Shown in pieces: positions 9,551 to 20,683 of a stretch of 33,902 bases of DNA (the first letter of the stretch is position 1; each line of letters starts with the position of its first letter). Source of the stretch: Nitrospirales bacterium (GTDB lineage Bacteria; Nitrospirota; Nitrospiria; Nitrospirales; UBA8639); the NCBI GenBank assembly GCA_022824735.1, contig JAJDZI010000115.1, forward strand, positions 1 to 33,902, read 5' to 3'. The notes under the pieces are model-generated. The model was not told the origin of the DNA, searched no databases, and was given only the letters and a program-made list of their open reading frames with translations. Made by a program: the position numbers and the translations under genes.

Positions 9551-12500
9551 TTACGATTCCTCAAACCCGTGCGACTCGAAGCGAAGGGTCTGGCAGTTCT
9601 CCGTGATGACGCGCTGCATATCTTCCGAAACACCTTCCGGCGTCTCGGCCTCGATCTCGACCCTCACCTTGACCTTGCCTCGGGGCAGTGTCGTGAGGTG
9701 CTGCAAGACCTCTTCCGTCACTTTCCCCATATCCCGGCCGGCCCGATCTGGGTCGATCTCAACTGTGCCGAAGAAGCGGCGCGGCAAACGTGGCCTTCGC
9801 GGCTCTTCACTTGATCCGGAGATGTCAGATATGGGTCGCGCACCGGGTACCGCGCTGGGTTCCAGTTCAAGCACCTCGGGCTCTGGACGTTCATTTGCAA
9901 TCTGCGCTCGCGCCACATCCGCTTTGACGAACACACTGGCCGCATCGACGTAGATCGCTGCAGCTGGCGTGCCACATTTCAATCCTTCGTAGCGGCCATC
10001 CGCAGATATGCTGGTCGCGTACCCAAAGTAATCGCCACTGGCGATGCCGTCCTGGATCGCTTCGACAAATACTGCTTGGTCGCGGAGTCTCGGTAGATAG
10101 CAGTATGCGGAAAGCGCATCCCATACCTTTTTCACAGAGACGTGGTCTTGGTCATTCCAGAACCAACGGTCGAGTTCCATCCTGAGTAGCACCGGCGACC
10201 ACTTGATGATCAGGTGTTCGCTTCCCCGCATTCGTCGAGAAGCTCTGGTCACAATGGAATCGCCGTTTCCGTTTGCTTGGGTAACATCCCATTCGAGAGA
10301 GCCCACGTTGCCGTTTTCGACAGTCTGACTCGGCACGACCAGCCAACGATAGGCCTCGGCTAAACGAAGCTTGACGGTCTTGTCACTCGCGCTCTCGCCT
10401 TCCGAGGCTTCGCGCCGCTGGTGGGCATCAAGGTTCAGCACATCATGGTCGCGGACCACGGACTGCCAGGCGAGGAAGCGTCGGGCTTCCTGCTTCAGTC
10501 CTTCCATCACTTCCTGGTCGGGCGCCAGAAATCCGAGCATATTGCGGTTCTGCCGCGGGCTGCCACCGCGGTTGGCCAGAATGTCACCAGCTGCCTTGAG
10601 TGCTGCTTTCTCTGGATCGTTTCTCTTGTGCGTTGCGTGTGGCCGCAGGATAACGAGACGGACTTCCTGTTCGTCTGGGACATCGCCCGATGACGCCGGG
10701 CAAGTGTGGATGCCTTTGAAATCGCCCCGCTCCCGGCGCGTTGCCTCATGGATACGCTGTTCAATCTCGCTCTCGACTTGGTCATCCGAAAACTGCTGCG
10801 CGCGCTCCTCGACGGTCCGCCGCAGGTTGGGTCGCGTGTCGTACCAGTAGCGGCGCTCCTTGCGATAAAAGTAGGTCAGTCGGTCCGAAGTTGCGACAAA
10901 GCATCGTTGAAGACCGAGACCTGCTCGCCCGGCTGCACGACGGCAAGGCGCACACGCATGTCCTCGACACCGCGGACCTGTTGCTGGACGACGTGCGGCG
11001 CGCTCCCTAGAAAGACGCCCCGCGCGACCCGCCGTGCGGCCATCCCTTGGCCGAAGCGCGGGTTATCCGAATCGACGCGTAGCGGGCCAGAATTGCGCCC
11101 GTCTATATCGCTTTCCAGCACCGAGGTCCAGCCTTCGGGCAGATAACGCGTCAGTTCTTCTCGTACAGTGACGGTGTCGAGGCCGAGAGAACCAGGCATA
11201 ATCAGCAGGCTGGCGTCATTGCGCACACAGAGGTCGTGTATCACCGCCGCCATAAGTCGCAGGACACCTCGCGTGCGCTGGAACCGTTCCAGCGTCGCCC
11301 AGTCGGTGTAAAGTCGGTCGAATACCTCAGGATGGATCGGGTAGCAGGCTTTCATCCGTTCCAAATAGCGGGCCTCTCGGCACTCCGAGGGGAACTCGAT
11401 GCCGCTGTCCCGGTAGAGCGTACTGAAGGCACGGCACACCTCGTCGCGCGCGGATTCATCGCCGAGCGGCAGGAACAGCCGCCGCCGCACGACCTCGAAT
11501 CCTTCCTCGGAGCCGACGGGCTTCCAGATCGCCTCCATCCGCCCAAAGGTATGCTCAATGCGCGCCAACGTTTCCTGGCCCGCCTCACCTCCGATTTCGA
11601 TATCCGACTCCGGGATTGTAGCGACCAGGGCCGTATTCTTGCTGGCGCGCACAGCCTCCGTGAGTTCCTGTATGAAGGTCTGCACAGCGTCAAAGCTGCC
11701 AGATATCAGACTTTCGACGCCATGGATCTTACGAGCATAGGCGACGAGTTCGTCGATCAGAATTAGGCAGGGACCGCAGGCATCGAACAGCGTACGAAGC
11801 GTGTCCGAGCCAGGTGGCACTCCCTTCCGGTCCGAGTCACGCACATGGTCGTAGAGTTTCCTGTTTCCCGCTTGCTCGGCAAGCTGAGCCCCGATCTCGC
11901 CCCATAGCGTGCGGATGGTGATACCCTGGAGGTTACGTGGACGCCGTTCCTTAGTCGGGTTCAGCGCCGTTCCCACCACCACGGCTACCCGGGCATGAGG
12001 CACGCGCTCAATTCCGGCTTCCTGCAACAAGGCCGCGACTTGCGGCAGCCGGTCGAGCGGTGCGCGGCCACGGAGTAAGTGGTAAAGCGCCAGCAGGGAA
12101 TGTGTCTTGCCGCCGCCGAAGGCGGTCTTAAGTTGGATGACCGGCTCGCCACCCTTGCCGCTCACTCTGTTCAGCGCTTGGAGAAGAAGCCCGCGAATGC
12201 CCTCAGTCAGATAGGTGCGGGCGAAGAACTCGACGGGATCTTGATATTCAACTGCCGCCGTGCCACGTGCGACTTGGGACAAGTCCGCGGCGAACTCGGC
12301 CTGCCGGTATCGTCCGGCGGCGACGTCAGGGTGCGGCTGGGCGATGTCCCGCCACGGCTGCAGCCCCTGGCGTGAAACGGTTGTCAGAACGCCCCCCCAT
12401 CTTCTTTCCGTGGTTTGGTCTTCTTTATGTCGTTTACGCTGCTCACCGTCGTCGACGGACCCTCGGTGCCATAGCGTACCGTGCGAGCCAGGGAGCGTAA

Positions 12501-12941
12501 GCGTTCGGTTGCCTCTGAATCTAGATGCTCGATGACTCGCGTCATGGTGTCCAGCGCTCGCCACGCGTCCTCGTCCTTCATGTCGAACAGACCCTTATGC
12601 GCCCATTTGTTGCGAGTCACAATGAGTTCCTTGATCCAGGTCCGGTGCTCGCGGCTGAGCTTGAGTTGGAACAGTTCGTGCCACCGAACATCGATCAGAA
12701 GCAGACACCGGGCTGCATCGAGCGTCGCAATTAGTTCGTCCTCTTTACCTTCCGCCGGCAGATTCCGCTTCTGGTTGTCGTGGAGAATGGCAAGAATGCC
12801 TTGTCCCCACCATTCTTTGCCGAACCGAGCCTGCAACTCACGAGCAATGTAGGGCGCCAGAACCTCGGTCAGAATCTCGAAACCTTCGGTGACACGCTGG
12901 TGGTAGGTGGTCATCAAGTCCGCCTGTAGGTTTGCAAGCAA
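9551..12941 (-). pseudogene. Swt1-type HEPN + DUF499 ATPase, split by two frameshifts
   Basis: ORF 12384..12941: IARELQARFGKEWW...LIVTRNKWAHKG (HEPN RNKWAH). ORF 10876..12564: QLKTAFGGGKTHSLLALYHLL (Walker A), CLILIDELVAYAR (Walker B). ORF 9551..10540 plus upstream frame LTYFYRKERRYWYDTRPNLRRT... is the C-terminal part. Frame changes near 12392-12398 (G7 tract) and ~10880. Confidence 0.75.
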
Positions 12942-12974
12942 AACGCCTGCGGAGTAATACGCATCTCGTTCACC

Positions 12975-15747
12975 TTACAGTTCCAGGTCCAATTGCGAGG
13001 GGCGACCAGAGGTGAGCCGCGCGACCTCGGCTTGAATCTGTGGCCATGAGCTGATGAGAATATTATAGGCCAGCGCTTCGCCAGTCCAGTCTTTGCGTTC
13101 CGACATGGTATAGAGGCGGTAAGCGAGCGCGCGTGCATTCTCCACCCGAGCGGGCCCCATGGCGGCGGCGAGTCGTGCGGCCTCCATGATGCCGCCCCCG
13201 GTCTCAACCGTCATGGCGCGCACCAAGTGCTGGACACACTCCCAGTCGGCGATCCGTTTGTCGGTCGTCGGATCCCAGGCCGGATCCAGTTCGTCTCGGC
13301 GCTTGAGGCGGACCTTGCCAGCACCACCGACGATCACGCCGGCCTTTTCCAATCCCGCAAACGAAGTGTTCTTGGCGGTGAATAACACCTCCGCTTCGCC
13401 ATAGGCGCGCTCGGCGGTGCCGTATTGCTCGAACTAGGCAACGCAGAACCGTGTATCGGCGTCCATGTCGCCCTCGGCTTCGGCCAGGGTCTCGTCGAGC
13501 ACGCGGTTGATTTCGATCAACGCTTGGCGCACTGACATCGCCGCACCATCGGCTTCTAGAACTTGAGGGTAGCGGGAGAACACGGCCATGCCCGGTCCGA
13601 TGGCAGCTTGAGCGAGGTCTACCGGGGCAATGCTTGCATGTTGAAGGGTTCTCACCGCAATGGGTAGCTCATGTTTCAGGATGTTGGCAAACTCACGACG
13701 TGATATAGATTGGGCCTCTGGATCGCGTGCCCGGCAAACGATGACAATGGCAGAAGCAAGGGCGTTCGTATTTCGCGCGACTGATCGAGCTTTCTTGGTC
13801 GTACGAACAGGCCATGTGCCAGTGATCGCGAACCCAGCTTTGACGAGCCCGTCTAGCATAGCCTCCCAGCCGGTAGAAGCAGTGGCACCGTTGCCCGCGT
13901 CGTCGGCAACTGTCTCTGATTGCTTAAAGGCATAATAGACAGTCATTGGGACCTTAAAATCCGTGACTCGACGGAGGCTCCGGAAAGCAGCCGTGAATCC
14001 TTGACGGAAATGGGCTTCTGCGGCGTTAGCCGAGCCATCATGCCGATATGGCGATGCGATCAACTCCGCAGATTTGGGTGCTAGAACAGTCTGGAATGAT
14101 TGCGGATCGATTTCACGAAGTGTCCTTCTGAGCCACACGTAGAAGAAATCCGATAGATCAGCATAACCAATATTGTCGTAGTACGGTGGATCAGTGGAAA
14201 CAGCTACTCGTTCATAAATTGGGGGATTATCTGATCTGGCATCGTACTGAAAAACGTTTGCAGGAAGCACGTGTTCCGCTGGTACCCGGTCGAGCGAGTC
14301 GGCAATCCACCTTGAAGCGACGGAGAAGTCCAGTTTTCCTTCCAGCGGGTTTGCTTCGGCGAAATCCCAAGCCATAGGTATAGCCTGTCTTTGGAACAGG
14401 TGACTGACATTTTCGTTTGTCGGATTCCAGGTTGCCAGCGCGCAGTGATAATCAGTCATTCTTGAAAGAGCGAAAGCCAAATAGATTGAGATCGTATCGG
14501 CGTAAGCTTGAGCGCCAGTGCCACCCTCGGCGAGGAAAATGCCGTCAGCGCCACCAACTGCCGGTCGGTGAAGAGGTTCGCGAAGGTCGTTAGTCCATAG
14601 AGCGGACACCAGATCGCTCGAGGTTCCTTTGGAAGCGCTTCAGTCGGTCGCCACATCGGCCTCGCTTTACGCGCAGCCCTCTCCATTTCCTCAGTCGGAT
14701 CGAGATAGGCACGTCCTCGTTTGCCTTCCGCCACCACCGCCATCAGCCGAGCGTCCATACGGCCTGCCATGCCTTCGGCCTTAATGTGCGTAGCGTGGAC
14801 CGGCACATCATCCGTGGAGACCAAACAGGTGAAGGTTGGCTCTCGACCGGTCTTGGTGCCCGACTTGACCTTGGTTCCCGACTTTGCCTTGGCCATATCT
14901 TCAATTCCAAGATCTTTTGACTTTACAGAAAACCTATAGCCGCCACGCTCGATGACGGGCACAACGATGGCCTCCCTGTTCTTCTTCGACGACAACACAA
15001 AGGAATTTGCGAGCGGCACATGCACGCCGTTGGCCGCAGGATTGGGGCTTACAACTGTACGCGTCCAGAGCCAAGCGCTCACTGCGACCTCGGTCCCTCC
15101 GGGCAGCTGCGCCTTGGGGTAGTGGTGGCCAATCCGTTTCTTTGCCTCGGCGCGTATCCAGCGTCCGTAGTAGCGCACGTCCTCGGCCAAGCCATCTGCT
15201 CCTTTACCGTTCCAGGCCATTCCCCTAGCGAGTTTCTGTTGAGCTTCCGGGTTGACAGGCGGCAGACCTCCGAACGCTTGTGGATACTGCAGTAGCGCTT
15301 TTTGAATAGTGACGGCGACCGGATTCAAATCGCTGCTGTAGACACGCAAACCAAGACGCTGGGCTTCGATACAGATGCTGCCACGGCCAGCGAACATGTC
15401 CCAGACGGCCGGAGGGGTGCACCATACTGACGCTCAATGATGCTCCTTGCATTGTCGATCGTTTGCGAATCTGTGATTGCATCCCACGTGCCGAGCCGTC
15501 GGATCAGATCAACCAATGGTTCTCTCACCTTGTCCGCATGCTCTCCAACAAGACCTTCACCTGGATCATCCACGAGTTGAGCAAACAGGATGGCACGGCA
15601 TACGGACAGAGGCGTCCGCGCCCACCAGTTATGGATCGCCCGAGGATGACCCTTCAGGAACGGGTTCTCCGTTTCCGGCTTAGAGCCGTCATTGATCGCC
15701 TCCAACGGCAGCGCGACTTCAATAAGCTTTTTGCGATAGGCGGTCAT
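12975..15747 (-). pseudogene. DUF1156-type DNA methyltransferase, two frameshifts and one nonsense codon
   Basis: Start KKLIEVALPLEAIN...GHPRAIHNWWARTPLSVCRAILFAQLVDDP; DMFAGRGSICIEAQRLGLRVYSSDLNPVAV; VSTDPPYYDNIGYADLSDFFYVWLRR; end DTRFCVA*FEQYGTAERAYGEAEVLFTAKNTS. Frame changes ~15405-15417 and ~14530-14560; TAG at 13434-13436. Confidence 0.8.
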
Positions 15748-16388
15748 TGGTCGGAAGGCCGCGCCGATAGTTGAAAGACCCTTTCAACGGGCAGGCCGAC
15801 AAGAGCATTGAGGGTCTCAATCTCTGTAGAATTTAGCCGAGGATCGCCAATAAAGCACTCGATGTGGCTCTCAAAGAAACTTACGACGCTACGGTTGTAA
15901 AGATCGAAGATACGCCGTGACTCCAATTCAAGTACGGAGTTCGCAGGGAACACCCTTATCCCTCTTTTCTTGGAATAAGCGAAAACAAAAGAATCTGGCG
16001 TACGTTCGAGCATCGTTTTACATTGCGAACACAACCGCTGCCAGTCATTCGATGAAAAGCGAAGTTCTGGCTCCGCTTTCTTCGCTTGCGCGAGGAAGCC
16101 TTTTTTCGTCTTGTAGCCCGGAAGATCGACATCGAGGACACCCATCAAATCAGCCCCGTGACGCTTCTCCTGCGCTGCAACGCCAGGCCCCGTTCGTAGT
16201 GTTAGTGCCTTCCATACCACACCACCAAACTGTCGGTCCTGCATACGTCCTTCAATCGCCCCGAGAATCCGATCCGTTATTTGGGGCTCCTCCGCGACAC
16301 GAGTTTCCTGATACGCGTTAAACGCGCTGTTCGCTGCGTCTGCAATTTCCCGAGCTATATTCCTTACGGTTCGAGTTTGTCTTAGCAC
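15744..16388 (-). CDS. Putative PD-(D/E)XK-like nuclease of the helicase/methylase locus
   Basis: HGADLMGVLDVDLPGYKTKKGFLAQAKKAEPELRFSSNDW: D...QxK spacing as in restriction-endonuclease folds. Stop overlaps the methyltransferase ATG (ATGA at 15747-15744). GTG start is uncertain. Confidence 0.55.
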   Translation of the reverse strand: MLRQTRTVRNIAREIADAANSAFNAYQETRVAEEPQITDRILGAIEGRMQDRQFGGVVWKALTLRTGPGVAAQEKRHGADLMGVLDVDLPGYKTKKGFLAQAKKAEPELRFSSNDWQRLCSQCKTMLERTPDSFVFAYSKKRGIRVFPANSVLELESRRIFDLYNRSVVSFFESHIECFIGDPRLNSTEIETLNALVGLPVERVFQLSARPSDQ

Positions 16389-16411
16389 CAGGGTCGTACC
16401 TTCTATAACGT

Positions 16412-16582
16412 CTACCGCTCTTTTACCACGGATTCCACCTCGGCATGAGCGTCAGCTGCTGCCTCGATATGGCTTAACACCGGCAGAAGCTCTTCACAAA
16501 CATCACGAGTAAGAGGACGTAGCAAACCCAACGATCTAGTGCAATTTGACGACCAGAAGTTGAGAGAACAAGGCGGGGTCAC
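16412..16582 (-). CDS. Possible 56-aa small ORF between helicase and nuclease (not in ORF track)
   Basis: GTG at 16582 overlaps the helicase stop (GTGA); VTPPCSLNFWSSNCTRSLGLLRPLTRDVCEELLPVLSHIEAAADAHAEVESVVKER. Confidence 0.3.
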   Translation of the reverse strand: MTPPCSLNFWSSNCTRSLGLLRPLTRDVCEELLPVLSHIEAAADAHAEVESVVKER

Positions 16583-19500
16583 GACGGAATCTCTCCACGC
16601 GCCAGCAATTCGGTAAGCTTGTAAGACACACTCGTTGCCCCAAAATCCGGTTCGCGTTTGAACGGCTGGCGGACATAGCTCGGCTCAGCCGCTACGCCGT
16701 TCGATATCTCGACGATGGCAAGAATGAAGGCATCTGGCTTATTGAGCGCGGTCAGGATCTCGTTGCGCGTGACGTTCACTGTGTCAGCGCCGTCGGCCCG
16801 GCCCTTGACCTCAATGAAGCGTAACCGGCCGGTATCTTTCTCCCGCGATTCCACATCATAGCCCAGCCGCTCGGTGCTCACATCCTGCGGTTGATGGCCG
16901 AGCGTCCGTTCAGCAGCCATCACCGCCTCCATCGCCATGCATTCGACGGCGGCGCGTCCTTCGGGGGTGGTCTTGCGCAAAGCGAAGGCCGGGGTTTCCC
17001 GGTCTGTCACCTTGCGCAACAGGCCGGCCGGTATGACAATGGCGCCACCGCGCACTTGCGGCGGCAAGGCTGAAATGTCTCGTTCCTTGGAAAGTTCCGC
17101 GCGACGCCGTTGTAGACGGTCGGCGAGTTCGTTTGCCCGCGCCGCGGCTTGGTCACCCGAAAGCCGGGTACGGTGGCCGGCCCGTTCTCGCGCTCTCAGA
17201 TCCTGGGTGCGGTGGTCCCAATAGTTGATCTCCTTCTTGAGACGTGCAGTGACCTCACGTTCCACTTTGTCAATCTCAGGGAGACGCCGATTGCGCACTT
17301 CCTCGACATGACGCGGGACGACGGATGCAATCGCGTAGCCGACAACTTTTTCTTCGATGTTACCTGACAGCCAGGGCGCTCTCAATGCTTCAGTGACCAA
17401 CGATCGCTCACCGTCCTTTAGGGGTCTGTAGTCGAGATAGGGTGCCGGTCCAGCGTCCCGTGTATGTCCGCTTGAGTCGATCTCTACGAACTGGAGACGT
17501 CGGGAGACGATCTGTTGACGTCCATCGCGGTCAGCGCGGCCGTCTTGAACTTCGTGCTCGAGATAGAACAGCACACGAAGATTCTCGCCGTCGTCGGTCG
17601 CGTCTACCAGCATCGCCCCACGTTTCAGCAGGTCGCGGTGGCGTTCGATTACCAGATCCATTGTGGCGTCAAGCAAGGGATGGCCGGGACAGACATAGGC
17701 AGCGACCGGTGGCTGGTTGATGTTCTCCTTCTCGAAACAGACACGCTCGTAACGCGCCTGGACCGGCGCGCCGAGCCCGATCAGTCGGTCGCGGTGGCGA
17801 ATGGGACCGGGGACGCGGGTGATCTCCCAACGTCCAGTCTCGCGTTTGTTGATGTGCCCGCCCAGATGCCGGAATGCCTCAAGGAAGAAAGTCTGGATGT
17901 GAAAAGGTTGCAGTCGTCTGGCCTCCGCGCGATCCATTTCCTCGCGGATACGAGCCGCGTCGGCTGTAGTCATCGTGTCTCGGACGAGCGCGTGTTCATC
18001 AATCAGGTCGAAAAGATGTTGCTGATCTGCCGCGTTGTCCACCTCTTGGAACAGACGCGCCTTGACGGCTGGTTGCTCGCCGTAGCGGATCGCCTCCATC
18101 AGCAGGTCGCGTAGGGGGCGAGCTTCGAACAAGCGGCCTAGCACGTCGTACACCCGGCCACCGAGGGCAGCCCGTGCTACTTCGATTTTCTCCAGAAGAC
18201 GCGAATAGACCTCGCCCTCGCGCGTATAGGCCGCGACCAGATTCCAGCAATGGCAAACCTCGGTCTGGCCGATGCGGTGAATGCGGCCAAAGCGCTGCTC
18301 GAGCCGGTTGGGATTCCACGGCAGGTCGTAGTTGACCATGAGATGTGCCCGCTGGAGATTGATGCCCTCGCCGGCAGCGTCGTTGGCAACCAACGCAAGC
18401 ACTTCCTTATTGTGGGTGAAGGCCTCAACTGTTTTACGCCGGTCTTCACGCCCGACGCCGCCGTGGATGACGACCACTGCCTCGGGCCGGCCGAGCCGTG
18501 TCTGGATGCGATCGACAAGGTAGTTCAGTGTATCGCGAGGTTCGGTGAAGACAATCAGCTTGCGGCGGTTGCCGTCCTCGTCGGTCATCAAGGGGTGGTC
18601 GAGAATGTCATTCAACTGTGTCCATTTGGTATCAGTGCCCGATCGGCGTAACGCCAGGGCCTGCGCTTCAAGTCGACTCAGCGTTGCGATTTCGATTTCC
18701 AGTTCGGAAATGGTGCGCGCGGCCGTCGCCTGGTCGAGGATCTCCTCCTCGGTTGCTTCGGCCTCGTCGCTCGGCGCATCCTCGATCTCGGCCTCGTCCA
18801 TGTCCGACCACGCCGGGAGTCGGGGCTCTGCGGTTAGGTCGGCCTCCCGGCCCCGATTCGGCATCCGTTCTTCTGTCAAACGCGTTTCGAGACGCTCGCG
18901 ACGACGCAATGACTCGTGGATGGCGGCCGGCGAAGAAGCAAGCCTGCGCTGCAAAATGGACAGGGCGAATCCGACGTTCTGTCGGCGCTTGTCGTCCTTG
19001 GTAGTAAAGCGCTCGACCCGGTTCATCTCTTCCCGTACATAGGCCGTGACCTCGGCATAGAGCGCGGCCTCTGCCTGTGATAACTCGTAGTTGACGGTAT
19101 TGGCACGTCGTTCGGGGAACAACGGCTTACCATCGAATTTCAGCAGTTCTTCTTTGGTCAGTCGACGCATTAGGTCTGAAACGTCAGCCTGATGTACACC
19201 GTCGCGGAAGCGGCCCTCGAACCGGTCGGCGTCGAGCAGCGCCATGAAAAGTTGGAAGTCCTGCTCCTTGCCGTTGTGGGGTGTCGCCGTCATCAACAGG
19301 AAATGGCGGGCGCGGGCGCCGAGACACTGGCCGAGTTGATAACGTTTGGTATACTTCACCTCGCGGCCAAAGTAACTGGCCGACATGCGATGTGCCTCGT
19401 CACAGACGATCAGGTCCCACTCGCCAGTCGCCTCGAGCTTGGTCTGAAGCTCCGGGTCGCGGGCAAGCATGTCGAGACGGGCGATCAAGAGGTTACGCTC

Positions 19501-20091
19501 GGCGAACGGGTTTGCAGTGCGCGCGGCTTCCACCTGGTCCCTGGTCAAAATGTCGAAGGGCAGGCCAAACTTCTCATGAAGCTCGTCCTGCCATTGTTCC
19601 ACCAGCGCGCCGGGTGCGACGACGAGACAGCGCTCGACGTCACCTCGTATCATCAATTCCTTGATAAACAGGCCGGCCATGATCGTCTTACCGGCACCGG
19701 GATCGTCGGCCAAGAGAAAGCGCAAGGGCTGGCGCGGCAGCATCTCGCCATAGACCGCCGTAATCTGGTGCGGTAGAGGCTCGATGCGCGATGTATGGAT
19801 GGCAAGGTAGGGATCGAACAGGTGCGCGAGGCGGATACGGTAGGCTTCGGAGACGAGCCTCAGTAGCGCTCCGTCGCCGTCGAACGACCACGGGCGCCCA
19901 GCCTCGACGACATCGAGCGAGGGCTCCTCATTGCGATATACGAGTCGATTGCGGACGACGCCTGCCGAGTCCTTGTACGTGACCTCGACCGCTTGGTCGC
20001 CGAACCACTTGATTTGGATGACCTCGGCTGGTCCATCAGGAGCCAAGCCCTTGATGAAAGAGCCGGACCGTAAGTCTTCAAGGGTTGCCAC
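16579..20091 (-). CDS. SNF2-family helicase with C-terminal DUF3883-like domain
   Basis: LLADDPGAGKTIMAGLFIKELM, LIVCDEAHRMSA, LLMTATPHNGKEQDF, NYDLPWNPNRLEQRFGRIHRIGQ; C-terminal LGYDVESREKDTGRLRFIEVKGRADGADTVNVTRNE. Uninterrupted 1170 aa. Confidence 0.92.
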   Translation of the reverse strand: MATLEDLRSGSFIKGLAPDGPAEVIQIKWFGDQAVEVTYKDSAGVVRNRLVYRNEEPSLDVVEAGRPWSFDGDGALLRLVSEAYRIRLAHLFDPYLAIHTSRIEPLPHQITAVYGEMLPRQPLRFLLADDPGAGKTIMAGLFIKELMIRGDVERCLVVAPGALVEQWQDELHEKFGLPFDILTRDQVEAARTANPFAERNLLIARLDMLARDPELQTKLEATGEWDLIVCDEAHRMSASYFGREVKYTKRYQLGQCLGARARHFLLMTATPHNGKEQDFQLFMALLDADRFEGRFRDGVHQADVSDLMRRLTKEELLKFDGKPLFPERRANTVNYELSQAEAALYAEVTAYVREEMNRVERFTTKDDKRRQNVGFALSILQRRLASSPAAIHESLRRRERLETRLTEERMPNRGREADLTAEPRLPAWSDMDEAEIEDAPSDEAEATEEEILDQATAARTISELEIEIATLSRLEAQALALRRSGTDTKWTQLNDILDHPLMTDEDGNRRKLIVFTEPRDTLNYLVDRIQTRLGRPEAVVVIHGGVGREDRRKTVEAFTHNKEVLALVANDAAGEGINLQRAHLMVNYDLPWNPNRLEQRFGRIHRIGQTEVCHCWNLVAAYTREGEVYSRLLEKIEVARAALGGRVYDVLGRLFEARPLRDLLMEAIRYGEQPAVKARLFQEVDNAADQQHLFDLIDEHALVRDTMTTADAARIREEMDRAEARRLQPFHIQTFFLEAFRHLGGHINKRETGRWEITRVPGPIRHRDRLIGLGAPVQARYERVCFEKENINQPPVAAYVCPGHPLLDATMDLVIERHRDLLKRGAMLVDATDDGENLRVLFYLEHEVQDGRADRDGRQQIVSRRLQFVEIDSSGHTRDAGPAPYLDYRPLKDGERSLVTEALRAPWLSGNIEEKVVGYAIASVVPRHVEEVRNRRLPEIDKVEREVTARLKKEINYWDHRTQDLRARERAGHRTRLSGDQAAARANELADRLQRRRAELSKERDISALPPQVRGGAIVIPAGLLRKVTDRETPAFALRKTTPEGRAAVECMAMEAVMAAERTLGHQPQDVSTERLGYDVESREKDTGRLRFIEVKGRADGADTVNVTRNEILTALNKPDAFILAIVEISNGVAAEPSYVRQPFKREPDFGATSVSYKLTELLARGEIPS

Positions 20092-20299
20092 TGCTATGCC
20101 CGCTCCTCGTTGATCTTGTTACTGGTATCCATGCGGCTAGTAATTCATGAGTGAATTGCACACAAAAAGACCTGACCTTCCCACAAATTCACACGGTAGT
20201 CGAGAGGGAGAAGCAAATATTATAGCAGCCGGAATGGTTGGGGAAAAGGAACCGCTTACCCTAGTCTCCTGTACACGGCCCCAATCCTCACGGAGTCGG

Positions 20300-20570
20300 C
20301 AACGCTCGTTCGGCAAGGGCGGGCTACACGAGCGAATAGGGGAATCTTTCGAGGGCAGCGAGACTCGAAAGGATATACCGGTTATCGCGGCGTCCTTGAG
20401 CGGTGAGAAAATGCTGGGTCTTCCTGAGGGCTTGCGGGAGGAAGAAATCCGTCGCTGCTGGACAAAGGAAAGTGACGAAGACCCTGACGACGGTCATACC
20501 TGCGACGTGTTGGTCTGCCGAGATGAACAGTTCCGTGCCGTGCGGGGAAACCCGTGGGGCTCTGGCACGA
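20300..20570. other. Stem-loop-rich intergenic segment, possible structured RNA or retroelement remnant
   Basis: CGCTCGT/ACGAGCG (20303-20309/20328-20334), CTTTCGAG/CTCGAAAG (20346-20353/20364-20371), CGTGCC/GGCACG (20534-20539/20564-20569) enclosing CGGG-GAAA-CCCG (20543-20554). Confidence 0.35.
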
Positions 20571-20683
20571 CGATTGAATGAAAGCCGCATGAATAGAGGC
20601 GATTCACGGGCGTGTGGCTCATGCCAGGGGATCAGACGTAAAAGGCTAGGCGTCTTGGGGAAAAACAAATGCCTGATGACCTG

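Noticed and set aside
9241-9633. 130-aa minus ORF and neighbours at 9206-9541
   Set aside because: Low-quality composition in an intergenic, partly repeat-like region overlapping the ATPase 3' end; no domain.
17515-18114. 199-aa plus-strand ORF and other plus ORFs within 16.9-19.8 kb
   Set aside because: Antisense to the strongly supported helicase; high-GC shadow ORFs.
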